DNA of 64,000 bases from the NCBI GenBank assembly GCA_023014365.1, contig JAEBUN010000002.1, positions 2,232,001 through 2,296,000 of the forward strand. Direction: 5' to 3'. The stretch comes from Lepiota brunneoincarnata (taxonomy: Eukaryota; Basidiomycota; Agaricomycetes; Agaricales; Agaricaceae). Position numbers and translations under genes: made by a program. How positions within the stretch are numbered: the first letter of the stretch is position 1; each line of letters begins with the position of its first letter. The notes under the pieces are model-generated. The model did no database searches and was not told where the DNA came from. It worked only from the letters and a program-made list of their open reading frames with translations. Shown here piece after piece: positions 21,401 to 30,845 of this stretch.

Positions 21401-22404
21401 TATTAGGGGAATGAATAGGCCTGAAACCCAAGTGATATTTGAGTGGGGATTGCAATCCCTACTCACAGCTACATATATATATATATACAAAAGGTCTGCA
21501 CACAGACCAGACTACTGAAACTATGGTAATCAGATGATATCACATGCATGACAATATCAGAGTATATATAGAAAACATATACTACACATGATCACAACAA
21601 AGATGGGAGATGTCAAGGTGGGTTGCCATGGTATCTGAGGCCAAACCCCTAAAGTGCCCAAACTAGCTGATGCTCAGGGACCCCAGAGCAGCCAAAAGGC
21701 TGAGGCTACTAGAAAACTGCAGCATAGAGAAACTGTTAGAGCCGGTGCGGGTCGGGACCGAGGCGGAGGGTCGGGGTGGTAACCTTGATATGAGATAACC
21801 GGGGGACAGGGCGAAGTCAGTACGTAGACTTCGGGACCGAGGCGGAGTATGTCGGGCGGGGGGTTGGACTTGCGGCCTCAGCGTATGTGCTGTGCCCTCC
21901 TACTGTCCTAGTCCATATTTCAGGAAGTCGGGGCCGAAGCGGAGCGAGGCAGAAGAGAGGAGAGGATAGAGAACAGGGAGCTGGTCCACTGCTCGATTCG
22001 ATTATCAGACTGAGGAGTACAAGCCAAGTACCTACAGTATATATACTACTGGCCTTACGAACTATGACTCGTACTGATTACGTGCGGAGCGAAGCGGAGG
22101 CCGATATAGTTACAACAGATTACGAACAGATTACGAATGGAATGGAAACTGGTACAGGTATGGAGACCGATAACGTATTGTGACTATGGACGGGAAATGG
22201 AGACTGGAACTAGAGACACCGAGGGTCAGGTGACCACGGCACGTGTGGAGGTGGTCGCGTGATCGGGGCAGTGGGTTGCGGTCGGAGCAAGTCGGGGCCG
22301 AGTCGGAGGGCAGAGGGTTGTTGTGTGGAGCACACGTGGAATCGAGAAGCCGAAGTTTAAGTGATTAGACTCTGAGTTGGCATGGATATGACAGAAACCT
22401 ACCA
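21401..22404. repeat. Solo LTR (family a, copy a2) in copia-2 integrase, carrying a younger solo LTR
   Basis: Begins TATTAGGGGAATGAATAGG (probably TG changed to TA) and seems to end CTACCA. Flanks TAAGG (21396-21400) and TCAGG (22405-22409) differ at one base. Removing it brings KLGPQICKV next to SPDMRG and then, after a 1-nt shift, HWVGFDCRSP, as expected for copia. Shares GGTCTGCACACAGACC with the copy at 16655. About 66% of its present length is the nested LTR 21734-22393. Confidence 0.65.
21734..22393. repeat. CpG-rich young solo LTR, third nesting level
   Basis: Starts TGTTAGAGCCGGTGCGGG and ends GGCATGGATATGACA; perfect 5-bp duplication GAAAC on both sides (21729-21733, 22394-22398). 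Unlike every neighbour it is rich in CpG and contains a repeated 14-mer-like motif GGGACCGAGGCGGA at 21754 and 21833, with variants at 21930 and 22294. No coding capacity was recognised. The retained CpGs suggest recent insertion or escape from methylation-driven decay. Confidence 0.88.
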
Positions 22405-22754
22405 TCAGGGTGTCTCCTGACATGAGGGGCATTGGGTTGGGTTTGACTGTAGGAGCCCTCATGTCCACAGGGTGTACTGGCCTGGTCAGTGTGTGGTAGC
22501 CATTGAGAGAGATGTTTTCTTCCCAGGTAGTGATGGGCTGATCAATATCCTGCTTGAGAGGGAAGAGGATATTGACAAGTGTAACAGAAACAACAGCAAG
22601 CAACTCACCATGGAAGAGATTGAACCAGGGACCCTGGAGGAGAACCTGGAACCTGAAGTAACTCCCAGAATGATGACACCCCTACCAGCACCCATACTGA
22701 TAGTACCACCCCCACAAGAAAGGGCAAAATGAATTATCTAGCCCTCTGTATATA
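22405..22754 (+). pseudogene. copia-2 integrase C-terminus and Pro-rich linker
   Basis: HWVGFDCRSPHVHRVYWPGQ, then CVVAIERDVFFPGSDGLIN (the G-Y/F-D...Y...V-x-R-D-V-x-F block that follows the copia integrase core), then an acidic and Pro-rich linker with PEVTPRMMTPLPAPI. Ends at the TA where Tc1-C inserted. A 1-nt shift and a TGA at an expected Arg precede it. Confidence 0.8.
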
Positions 22755-22761
22755 CAGTAGC

Positions 22762-23154
22762 TGTTACCTGGGTTAGGGGTTTGCTCTTGAGTAGCATGGT
22801 GTTTGACGCAAGATATCTATACAGACTTGGTCTTGTCCTACTAGGCATGACTTGGAGATGACAGAGCACTATAAGTCCAGCTGGTTTAAAGGCAAAGAGG
22901 TATAGGAGGCAAGAACTGTATAACACTAAGATAAGGATACATAATGATGTACTGTATCCTTATATAATACTAAGTGTGGCTTTGCTCCTACTATAAGTAG
23001 ATGGACCTGAGTAATTATGAGTCAGAGATAAGAGAATGAGTCATAAACTAAATATAGTCCTTCTGATATGCACTACTGATTGCTTCATAGTGACATTTGA
23101 CATGAGAGAGTAAACTAAACATAACCATCCTTCTGATGTGGAATTCTGATAACA
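22762..23154 (-). repeat. Solo LTR, family S, copy 2, inside the terminal repeat of Tc1-C
   Basis: Reverse orientation: starts TGTTACCTGGGTTAGG and ends AATTCTGATAACA, the complement of copies at 14267 and 29184. Perfect 5-bp duplication GTAGC at 22757-22761 and 23155-23159. Removing it restores CAGTAGCTGCCAAAACC, identical to the complement of the right end of Tc1-C. Confidence 0.93.
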
Positions 23155-23499
23155 GTAGCTGCCAAAACCTTTCCAATGTTCTCCAGGTCTCAACTATTCC
23201 TTGAATAGCTTTAGATATACTAAAGCTAGAGACCTCATATTTTTAAATATATATACCCCTATATCTTATCTACTAATTGATCTAGTAATGATTACATAAT
23301 ATTCTATATTTGGATGTCAATGAGTTAAACAATATTTATCATACATTGGAAAGGTTTTAGAACTCTTAATACATAATCACATGATTTCATTTAATGTAAT
23401 CAAATAAATGCAAATAAAATCAGGTGACCCTATAGGATAATGTATATATATAGGTGCTTACTTCCTATACTTAATCCAACTCCTCAACCTACCATACTC

Positions 23500-24520
23500 T
23501 ACCATGAGGTTACTTTCTACTACCCAGATCAATCACATTTCCTCTTTCTTGGACAAGGGAATTTCTACTGCCCAAATCTCTTCTACTATGGGCCTAGGCC
23601 TTAGTACTATATCCAGACTTTGCTCCAAACATTGATCAACACTCTCCAAGTCTGTTGGTGGCCATCCATCCAAGCTTTCCTCCTGTGATACCCATTATGC
23701 TATCAAACTCATTACCTCCCAAAAGGCTGATAATACTGTTCAGGTTACCAAATCACTCCAACACATGACCCAGCAATCTCTTTCTACCAATACTGTTCAC
23801 AGGGCACTCAAAAGAGCTGGAATGAAAGCTGTAGTCAAAGTGAAATGACTTTTTCTCAGTTTGGCTCACCAGCAGAAGAGAATGGAGTGGGCTGAGGCAC
23901 ATGTCAACTGGACTTTGGAAGACTGGAAGAGGGTAGTTTGGTCAGGTGAAACTAAAATCAATTGTTTGGGATCAGATGGAAGGCATTGGATTTGGAAAAG
24001 AGGGTCAGAGAAGCTGAAAAGTAGGCTGGTAGATAGATCTAAGAAGTTTAGAGGAGATTCTATCATGGTCTGGGGCTGCATGTTATGGGAAGGAGGGGGA
24101 ATCCCATGCAGAATTGAGGGGAAGATGGATGCTAACCTTTATACCAGCATTTTGAAGGATGAACTGCATAAAAGCCTTAAGTGATACAAGAAGAAGGAGG
24201 GAGATATTGTCTTCCAACAAGACAATAATCCTAAGCACAATACCAAACAGCTACAAAGTGGTTTAAAAGGGCTAAAATGGAGGTTATGGTATAGCTCCTA
24301 CAGTCTCCTGACCTCAATCCTATTGAACACCTATGGACTTATATCAAAAGGAGGCTGGAGGAGTATGATACTCCTCCTGGAGGAATATTGGAGTTATGGG
24401 AGAGGACAGAGGTGGAGTGGAATAAGATTCCATCTTCAGTGTGTCAGAATTTGATTGAAAGTATGCCTAGAAGGGTTCAGGCTATTTTGGAGGCTAGGGG
24501 GGGCTATACCAAGTACTAAA
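23500..24520 (+). pseudogene. Tc1-type transposase, DD34E family, decayed (element C)
   Basis: Starts near MRLLSTTQINHISSF at about 23504. HTH part LGLSTISRLCSKH; middle EAHVNWTLEDWKRVVWSGETKIN (catalytic Asp changed to Gly in the expected W-S-D-E-T); SIMVWGCMLWEGGGIP; DIVFQQDNNPKHN; then a frame change before NPIEHLWTYIKRRLEEYD. The reading is broken by stops at about 23632, 23847 and 24182 and by a frameshift near 24260. Confidence 0.85.
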
Positions 24521-24826
24521 TACCCATAATTGTATATTTTGTTTACTGAGTTCCAAAACCCTTCCAATGCACTATAAATATTGTTTAATTTGTGGACTTC
24601 CAAATATAGAATACTATGTAATCATTACTAGATTAATTAGTAGATAAGATATAGGGGTATATATATTCAAAATATGAGGTCTCTAGCTTTAGTATATCTA
24701 GAGCTATTCAAGGAATAGTTGAGACCTGGAGAACATTGGAAAGGTTTTGGCAGCTACTGTACATATCTGTTGGCTGCAAAATGGTAAGGGGACCATTGAT
24801 GGGATCAATAACAGTACCTTGCCACC

Positions 24827-25132
24827 TGTTGAACTAGCAAGCTCATGTCAAGCTTTCCATGACATATTCTGTTTAGGGATTCTTTTGTTTGTATATTGTT
24901 TATATCCCCTAGGCATGTTCTCACCTGTTTATGGACATCCATCAGTAGTGTATATACCTACCAGCCTGCTGTTAGACACCTCTGTACTCATGCTATGAGC
25001 TACTGAGGTGAGTAGAATTTTACCCTTATGTTTTACACTATGATACTTATGCCTATGGTAGACTTAGACTTTCTACAGGTATATAATATATAGTACTTGT
25101 GTTATGAGCTACTGAGACTTAGACTTTGTACA
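24827..25132 (+). repeat. Left LTR of copia-3
   Basis: Begins TGTTGAACTAGCAAGCTC and ends GACTTTGTACA; followed by GGTTATGGGCCTCAACCC, a primer-site-like stretch. It is about 90 bp longer than the right LTR because the end contains a local duplication (two GAGCTACTGAG...ACTTAGACTTT blocks at about 24994-25080 and 25104-25132). Confidence 0.85.
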
Positions 25133-25139
25133 GGTTATG

Positions 25140-28100
25140 GGCCTCAACCCATTAAAATTTTTTCTAACACTCATTACAACATGTCATACATACAATGAAC
25201 ACCATAAATGACAACCTCTCCACCTCCATACCACCCTTTGACCCCCAGGGTATGAACTAGCTAATATCTCCATGCATTTTCATACTGTCATACATGGAAA
25301 AGGACTATGGGGTCACTTCAATGGAAGCAAGCCATGTCCCACCCTTACCACTTCATCTACCACCCCTCCTGGTACCCCATCCATCAGCAAAGGCAAAGTA
25401 AAGAGTACTACCCCCACAGTCCCTGTAGGAATGGATGCAGACATCTGAGAATGGAACAGAAATAAGGACATAGCATGTTCCCTGCGATCATAACATTTAC
25501 CAGACTCTATCCTGATAATGATAGAAAGTTTTGACTATGTCAAGGAAGTCTGGGATGCTGTAGTATAAGAATTCATGTACTGAGGGGCATTCAACCAAAT
25601 GGAAATACAGGCAAAGTTCTTGGAGTCCAGATGTCCCAAGGATGGTGATGTTAGGATGTTCCTGTAAGGGGACACCTCAGAGGCCTCAAAGACACTCCTA
25701 ACATGTCCCACACCCCCAAAACCCCTCAAAGCGTCCCCTTACCCTCCAGCACACGATACCTTCCTCCCTTCAAACGCCAGAAGCCCCAGGATACCCAGAA
25801 CAACCCAAGCACCCCATGAAGGTCCTCACAAGCCCTCCCTCTCCCCCTCCAGACTCTTCCTGACACCTCTCCTATATTCTCCTATTACCTGACACTCCCT
25901 TGTCACCATATTCACTCCCTCCTTTCATCCTTCCTTATTCCTGCATTAGCAGTGTTGGGACAGTTCGCTTCACCCCCCTATTCATTAATATTGCTTATAT
26001 AAGTCATGTATATACACAGTTTTCACCTGCAGGGGTCTCTTCATCCTATTCTCTTAGGATTCCCCTGCAGGTTCGCCTCTGCTCCCCTCAGTTCCCCTGA
26101 GCTGCCTGGGCCCCCAGGTTGCCCTAACAGTTCCTAAATGACCTGAGGACCAGGAGAGCAGAGCTGTATGTGATGGGAATAACAATCAACAATGATGACT
26201 ACTGAAGCACAATACTTTGATCACTTCCCTTCCAACTTGCAAACTTTGCATCATCACAACTATCTGCAGCAAAAATCATAGGCAGCACAGTACACCCTGA
26301 TATATTAGTCACTATGTTGCATGATGAATGGGATCGCCTATGCTCATGGAAGTCACATGGGTCAAGTTCCAGCTCCAAGGCTAGACCAAAGAATTTGGAA
26401 AGGGATGGCACTATGGCAGTAGAACATGGTCCCAAGAAGCCTAGATGGGAGATAAAGGAACCACCCAGAAAATGCTTTAACTGCAATGAGAAAGGTCACT
26501 GGAGATTGGACTGTCCAAAACCACCAAAGAAAAAGAAACAACCAGCTAGTACCCCAAAAGGGCAGGAGGCCAATGCAGTCATGACAGATGATGAAGCTTT
26601 TTTCATGGAGATAGAGATCCTGGATGATGAGGACAATCTTACCTCACCAGACATATTCCCAACATGTGGGGAACAAGATAACAAATGTGCCCTTGCAGAC
26701 AAAAGTGATGAGATGCCAATCACAGCTCAGTCAGAGGAATACCCACCTCATGTCATAATCATTGACTCTGGTGCAGCACAGTACATATCTCCATATCGCA
26801 AAGCCTTCCATGATTTTGAAACAATCAAATCAAAGTCATTATGAGCTGCAAACAAATAGCAATTCAGTGCCACAGGCAAGGGGAGCATGGTAGTGGACCT
26901 ACCATATGGTACCAAGATGACAAGCATCCATTTATGAGATGTCCTATATGCACCTGAAGTCAGGTACACTCTTGTATCAGTGGGAAAGCTAGATAAACAA
27001 GGGCTAGTCATGAAATTTGCTGAAGGGAGGTGCACAATGCATAATGCAAAGGGAAAGCAGGTGGCTGAGATACCATGGTCTGAGTGAGGGCTGTACAAGT
27101 TTACAACAGCAGATGGACAAGTGGAGACAAACTCTGTCTATGTACAGACAAATCTAGATCAATTACACTGCTGTCTTGGACATATATCACCCCAGATCAC
27201 TTGAAAACTTGTTGAGGAGAGAATGATAACTGGTATCAACCTCGAAAAACCATTAACAAACACTCCCATCAAATATGAGTCATGTGCTTATGCAAAACTC
27301 ACTTGAAAGCCCATATTGAAAGAGTGGACAGGTGATCAGGCAACAGAGTTTGGCCAAGAGATCCACAGTGACATGTGGGGGCCAGCACTAGTGCAAACAC
27401 AAAGAGGAAAGAGCTACTATGTTACCTTCACCAATGATTGGTCCAGACATACCCACCTTGAGCTGCTAGCAAACAAATCTGATGTGTTCCCGACCTACCA
27501 AGCATTTGATGTCTAGTGTAAAGTCCAATATGAAGCTTGGATCAATGCCTTCATTCAGATTGAGGTGGCAAGTACATTAGTAAAGATTTCAAAGAATATT
27601 TGAAATTGTGAGGGACCAAGCAAAAGCTTACTGTACACAACACTCCCCAATACAATGGTATAGCAGAACAACAAAATTGGACTATCCCTGAGCATGTTCA
27701 AGCACTCCTCCATGCAAGCAGGCTTCCCCAATATCTATGGGGTGAGGCAGCCAAACATGCAATCTGGCTCATGAAGTGAACCAGTACAAGAGCCCTCAAT
27801 GGGAAAACACCATATGAAATGGTCCATGGTTGTAAACCTGACATGTCAGAGGTCTGTGAGTTTGGGGAGAAGGTGTGGGTGTAAGTAGAGGACTGTACCA
27901 AGCTGTCAGTAAGGGCAAAGGAGGGACAATAGCTGGGTTTTGATAAGACCAGCAATAGTGTATGAATTTGGTGGCCTGATACTTGAAAAGTGTCTGTCAA
28001 GCAAAATATTCAGTATATAAAGGGCCATGTTGCCACTGCTAGTCTCAAGGGGGAGAGAGTGACATTAGCACCAGCAAATGAGACTACAGAGGCAAACATA

Positions 28101-28185
28101 CCTGCTGCAACATCAAGCACTACAGTCCCACCCCATGTCCCAGCCCTAGAGAACTCCCTGACAAAACCCATGGAGTGACCAGACA
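25140..28185 (+). pseudogene. copia-3 gag, protease and integrase, decayed
   Basis: Gag block GDVRMFL|NDLRTRRAE spans the solo LTR at 25663. Zinc knuckle CFNCNEKGHWRLDC at about 26474-26515. Protease IIDSGAAQYISPY at about 26755-26795 keeps D-S-G. Integrase blocks GQEIHSDMWGPALVQTQRGK and YYVTFTNDWSRHTHLELL at about 27350-27480, then NGIAEQQNW-type sequence and a GKTPYEMVHGCKPDMSE-like block. Many stops, mostly TGA. Confidence 0.85.
25663..26129. repeat. Solo LTR inside copia-3 gag
   Basis: Starts TGTAAGGGGACACCTCAG and ends TTGCCCTAACA, with a perfect 5-bp duplication GTTCC (25658-25662, 26130-26134). Removing it rejoins GDVRMFL|NDLR in the gag frame. Contains TATATAAGTCATGTATATAC. Pyrimidine-rich; keeps a few CpGs. 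Confidence 0.9.
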
Positions 28186-28309
28186 CTGCCAAAAATGCCT
28201 ATCATATACCCTGTCCTCAATGTACTCAAATGCCAAGTCAGAAAGTTCAAGACCTTCAAGAAGGTCACACAGTCATGGCTATAGAGGCAAATGAGTGGGA
28301 GGAAGTCCA

Positions 28310-29813
28310 CATTTTCACTGCAGAGATGGCAGAAGCTGAGACACTAGTGCCTTGAAACCTAAAAGAAGCTTGAAAATGAGCAGACTGGCACCTGTGGGAG
28401 CAAGCAATTTGCAAGGAGCTCAATACACTCCAGAAAGCAGGAACCTGGGAGCTATTGGATGCCCCAGAGGGCATCAATGAAGTTGGATCCAAGTGGGTCT
28501 TCAAGGCCAAGAAGGATGCTAGTGGGAATGTGGTCAAATACAAGGCTTCTCCCAAGTCCCTTGTGTGGACTATTTTGATATGTTTGCACCTGTTGCTAAG
28601 CTGCCATCCATCAGAACAATCTTGGCAATAGTAGCAGAACAAAATATAGAGATCCACCAGATAAAACCAGTGACAATCCCCATGGACCCCTCCACACAAC
28701 TTACCTCAGAACATAGCCTGAAAACAACTGCTGAGATTGCATTTATGGCCAGAATCCCATATCAGGAGGCTGTGGGCATGCTAATGTATGCTGTGATTGG
28801 CACAAAGCCAGATATTGCATATGCTGTACAGGTTGTCTCAAAATTCTCTAAAAACCCAGGCCCTGCTCATTGGGAGGCCATAAAGCAAATTTTTTGCTAT
28901 CTCAAGGGCATGTGAGGGCTAAAACTCACATATGGAGGTTCTTGGGGGAGTCTAGAGAGATATGTAGATGCAGATGGAAATATGGCTGAAGATAGGAGGG
29001 CCACATCTGGGTATGCATTTCTCATCAATGGTGATGCTGTCTCCTGGAGTGCAAAGCATCAAGAGCTAGTTACCCTGTCCACTACAGAGTCCAAATACAT
29101 GGCAGTGATGCATGCAGCCAAGGAAGCCCTATGGCACCACTCTCTCATCTCCTAGGTCTTTGCAGAAGACCCCACCCCCACAATGTTATCAGAAATCTTA
29201 TCAGAAGGACAGTTATTTTTAGCTATATTTCCCATGTCACTATAGAACTATCAGTAGTGTACATCAGAAGGATGATTCTTACCACATGCCTCATGTTTCT
29301 TATCTCTGACTCATAGTTACCTTGGTCTGGACTATTATAGTAGGAGTACAGCCACACTTAGAAGTATATAAGGATATAGTACAGTACCTTGTATCCTTAT
29401 CTTAGTGTTATAAAGTTCTTGCCTCCTATAACTCTTTGCCTCTAAACCAGCTGGACTATAGTGCTCCATCATCTCCAAGTCACACTTAGTAGGACAGGAC
29501 CAAGTCTGTATAGACATCCTGTGTCGAACCCTGTGCTACTCAAGAGTGAACCCCTAACCCAGGTAACACACAACACTTCACTCCAACAACTAGTTGGCCA
29601 TTGCCCTCACAAAGGACCACCAGTACCATGCCTGGATGAAGCATATTGATGTCCAATACCACTTCATTCGAGAGGTGATCAAGGAGGGCAAGCTGAGGCT
29701 TGTATACTACCCCACACATGAAATGATTGCTGACATGTTTATGAAGGCATTACCTTCATCTAGAGTCAAGCATTTTGCTCAGGCCCTTGGACTTGTTATG
29801 GCTTGAGGGGGAG
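28310..29813 (+). pseudogene. copia-3 reverse transcriptase and RNase H, decayed
   Basis: RT starts near LNTLQKAGTWELL and GSKWVFKAKKDASGNVVKYKA. A deletion joins the YFDMFAPVAKLPSIRTILAI block to later PVTIPMDPSTQLTSEHSLK sequence, so the catalytic middle of the RT appears missing. Then EAVGMLMYAVIGTKPDIAYA, RNase H WSAKHQELVTLSTTESKYMA, the solo LTR, and LAIALTKDHQYHAWMKHIDV through HFAQALGLVMA. One TAG stands at an expected Gln before LAIAL. Confidence 0.85.
29184..29568 (+). repeat. Solo LTR, family S, copy 3, inside copia-3 RNase H
   Basis: Starts TGTTATCAGAAATC and ends CCCAGGTAACA; perfect 5-bp duplication CACAA (29179-29183, 29569-29573). Same family and orientation as the copy at 14267. 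Removal rejoins the RNase H frame DPTPT|TLHSNN. Confidence 0.93.
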
Positions 29814-30029
29814 TGTTGAACTAGCAAGCTCATGTCAAGCCAGAAAGCTCATGTCAAGCTTTCCATGACATATCCCATTTAGGGATTTTTTTGTTTGTAC
29901 ATTGTTTACAACCCCTGGGCATGTTCTCACCCATTTATGGACATCCATCAGTAGTGTATATACCTACCAGCCTGCTGTTAGACACCTCAGTACTCATGTT
30001 ACAAGCTACTGAGACTTAGACTTTCTACA
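29814..30029 (+). repeat. Right LTR of copia-3
   Basis: Begins TGTTGAACTAGCAAGCTC and ends GACTTTCTACA. Contains a 19-bp local duplication (CATGTCAAGCCAGAAAGCT region) absent from the left LTR, and lacks the 90-bp duplication present there. Otherwise the two LTRs agree with scattered transitions. Confidence 0.88.
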
Positions 30030-30034
30030 CTACC

Positions 30035-30845
30035 TAGTGTTACTGGCCTAACAAGAGAAAATGAGACAGATAACAACAATCAAGCATGTGACAATGAGGT
30101 GTGCAAGAGAATCATAGGTATAGTCATACAAGATGCTGAGGAACTGGACCCAACAAGTCTGGAAGAGGTGAAGTTCTGAATTGATTGGCCAATGTGGGAA
30201 GAGGCAATGAGAAAGGAGCTTCAATCACTGGAGAATGCTAGCACATGGGAGATAGTCAACAGGCCACCATCAACAAATATTATTGGCTGTAAATGGATAT
30301 TCCATATCAAGCAGAATGCAGATGGAAAAATCAAGAAATATAAGGTATGATTAGTAGCAAGGGGATTTACACAAGTATATGGAACTGACTACACCAAAAT
30401 GTTTGCCTCTGTAGCAAGACTTGCAAGTTTGTGAACAATAATTGCAATTGCTTCACAAGAAAATTGGCTGATTGAAGTTTTTGACTTCAATAGTGCTTTC
30501 CTAAATGGAGAATTAGATGAGGAAATTTTTATGCAACTCCCTCTGGGACTGGAAACACATAACACAAACCAAGTAGCAAGGTTGAAGAAAGCACTTTACA
30601 GGCTAAAACAGGGAGGGCAGACATGGTACAAATTGCTAAAAGCTACACTCAAAGAGATAGGGTTCAAGAGGTCTGAGTATGACCACAATATATTCATTCT
30701 CAAAACTGGGACTGAGTACATTATACTGGCAATACATGTGGACAACTGTACTATTACTGGATCAACACAGTACTTGATAGATGAATACAAATGAAGTATT
30801 GAAGCCAAATACAAGATGATAGATTTGGGACTAATTAGTTAGCTC
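30035..30845 (+). pseudogene. copia-2 reverse transcriptase, 5' two thirds
   Basis: Copia RT blocks: WPMWEEAMRKELQSLENAST, GCKWIFHIKQNADGKIKKYK, LVARGFTQVYGTDYTKMFAS, FDFNSAFLNGELDEEIFMQL, ALYRLKQGGQTWYK and ILAIHVDNC (for the Y/H-V-D-D box, second Asp changed to Asn). TGA stops at 30348-30350 and 30432-30434 sit where Arg is expected (CGA to TGA). The match ends at about 30845 and the RNase H part is gone. Confidence 0.88.

Larger units (their letters stand above)
22755..24759 (+). mobile_element. Tc1-type DNA transposon C, its left terminal repeat split by a solo LTR
   Basis: Left end CAGTAGC|TGCCAAAACCTTTCC is interrupted by a solo LTR plus GTAGC (22762-23159). The right end is GGAAAGGTTTTGGCAGCTACTG at 24738-24759. 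TA flanks at 22753-22754 and 24760-24761. Without the LTR insertion the length is 1607 bp, matching element D (1606 bp). About 200 bp at each end form long inverted repeats, with an internal inverted copy of CCAAAACCTTTCCAATG. Transposase decayed. Confidence 0.92.
24827..30029 (+). mobile_element. Ty1/copia retrotransposon 3 (copia-3), both LTRs present, inserted in copia-2
   Basis: Left LTR 24827-25132, right LTR 29814-30029, polypurine tract GGCTTGAGGGGGAG directly before the right LTR. Flanks CCACC (24822-24826) and CTACC (30030-30034) differ at one base. Internal order is gag, protease, integrase, RT, RNase H. Coding is broken by many stops, and two solo LTRs sit inside (25663-26129, 29184-29568). 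CpG is very rare. Confidence 0.9.
17400..30845 (+). mobile_element. Ty1/copia retrotransposon 2 (copia-2), split by five direct insertions
   Basis: Pieces of one plus-strand copia element in collinear order: gag (about 17500-17990), protease (about 18350-18776), integrase (19407-20008, 21255-21400, 22405-22754), linker (24760-24826) and RT (30035-30845). Between them lie solo LTR 18777-19406, Tc1-A 20009-21254, solo LTR 21401-22404, Tc1-C 22755-24759 and copia-3 24827-30029. The 3' part after the RT is missing: the sequence changes at about 30845. No LTR of its own is certain. All pieces carry stops. Confidence 0.85.

Noticed and set aside
21734..22393. CpG-rich island as a host gene promoter
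   Set aside because: LTR ends and a perfect 5-bp duplication show it is an insertion; no host gene follows.
22226..22603. Minus-strand ORF of 125 codons
   Set aside because: Spans the border of a solo LTR and copia-2 integrase sequence, so it is an accident of the insertion.
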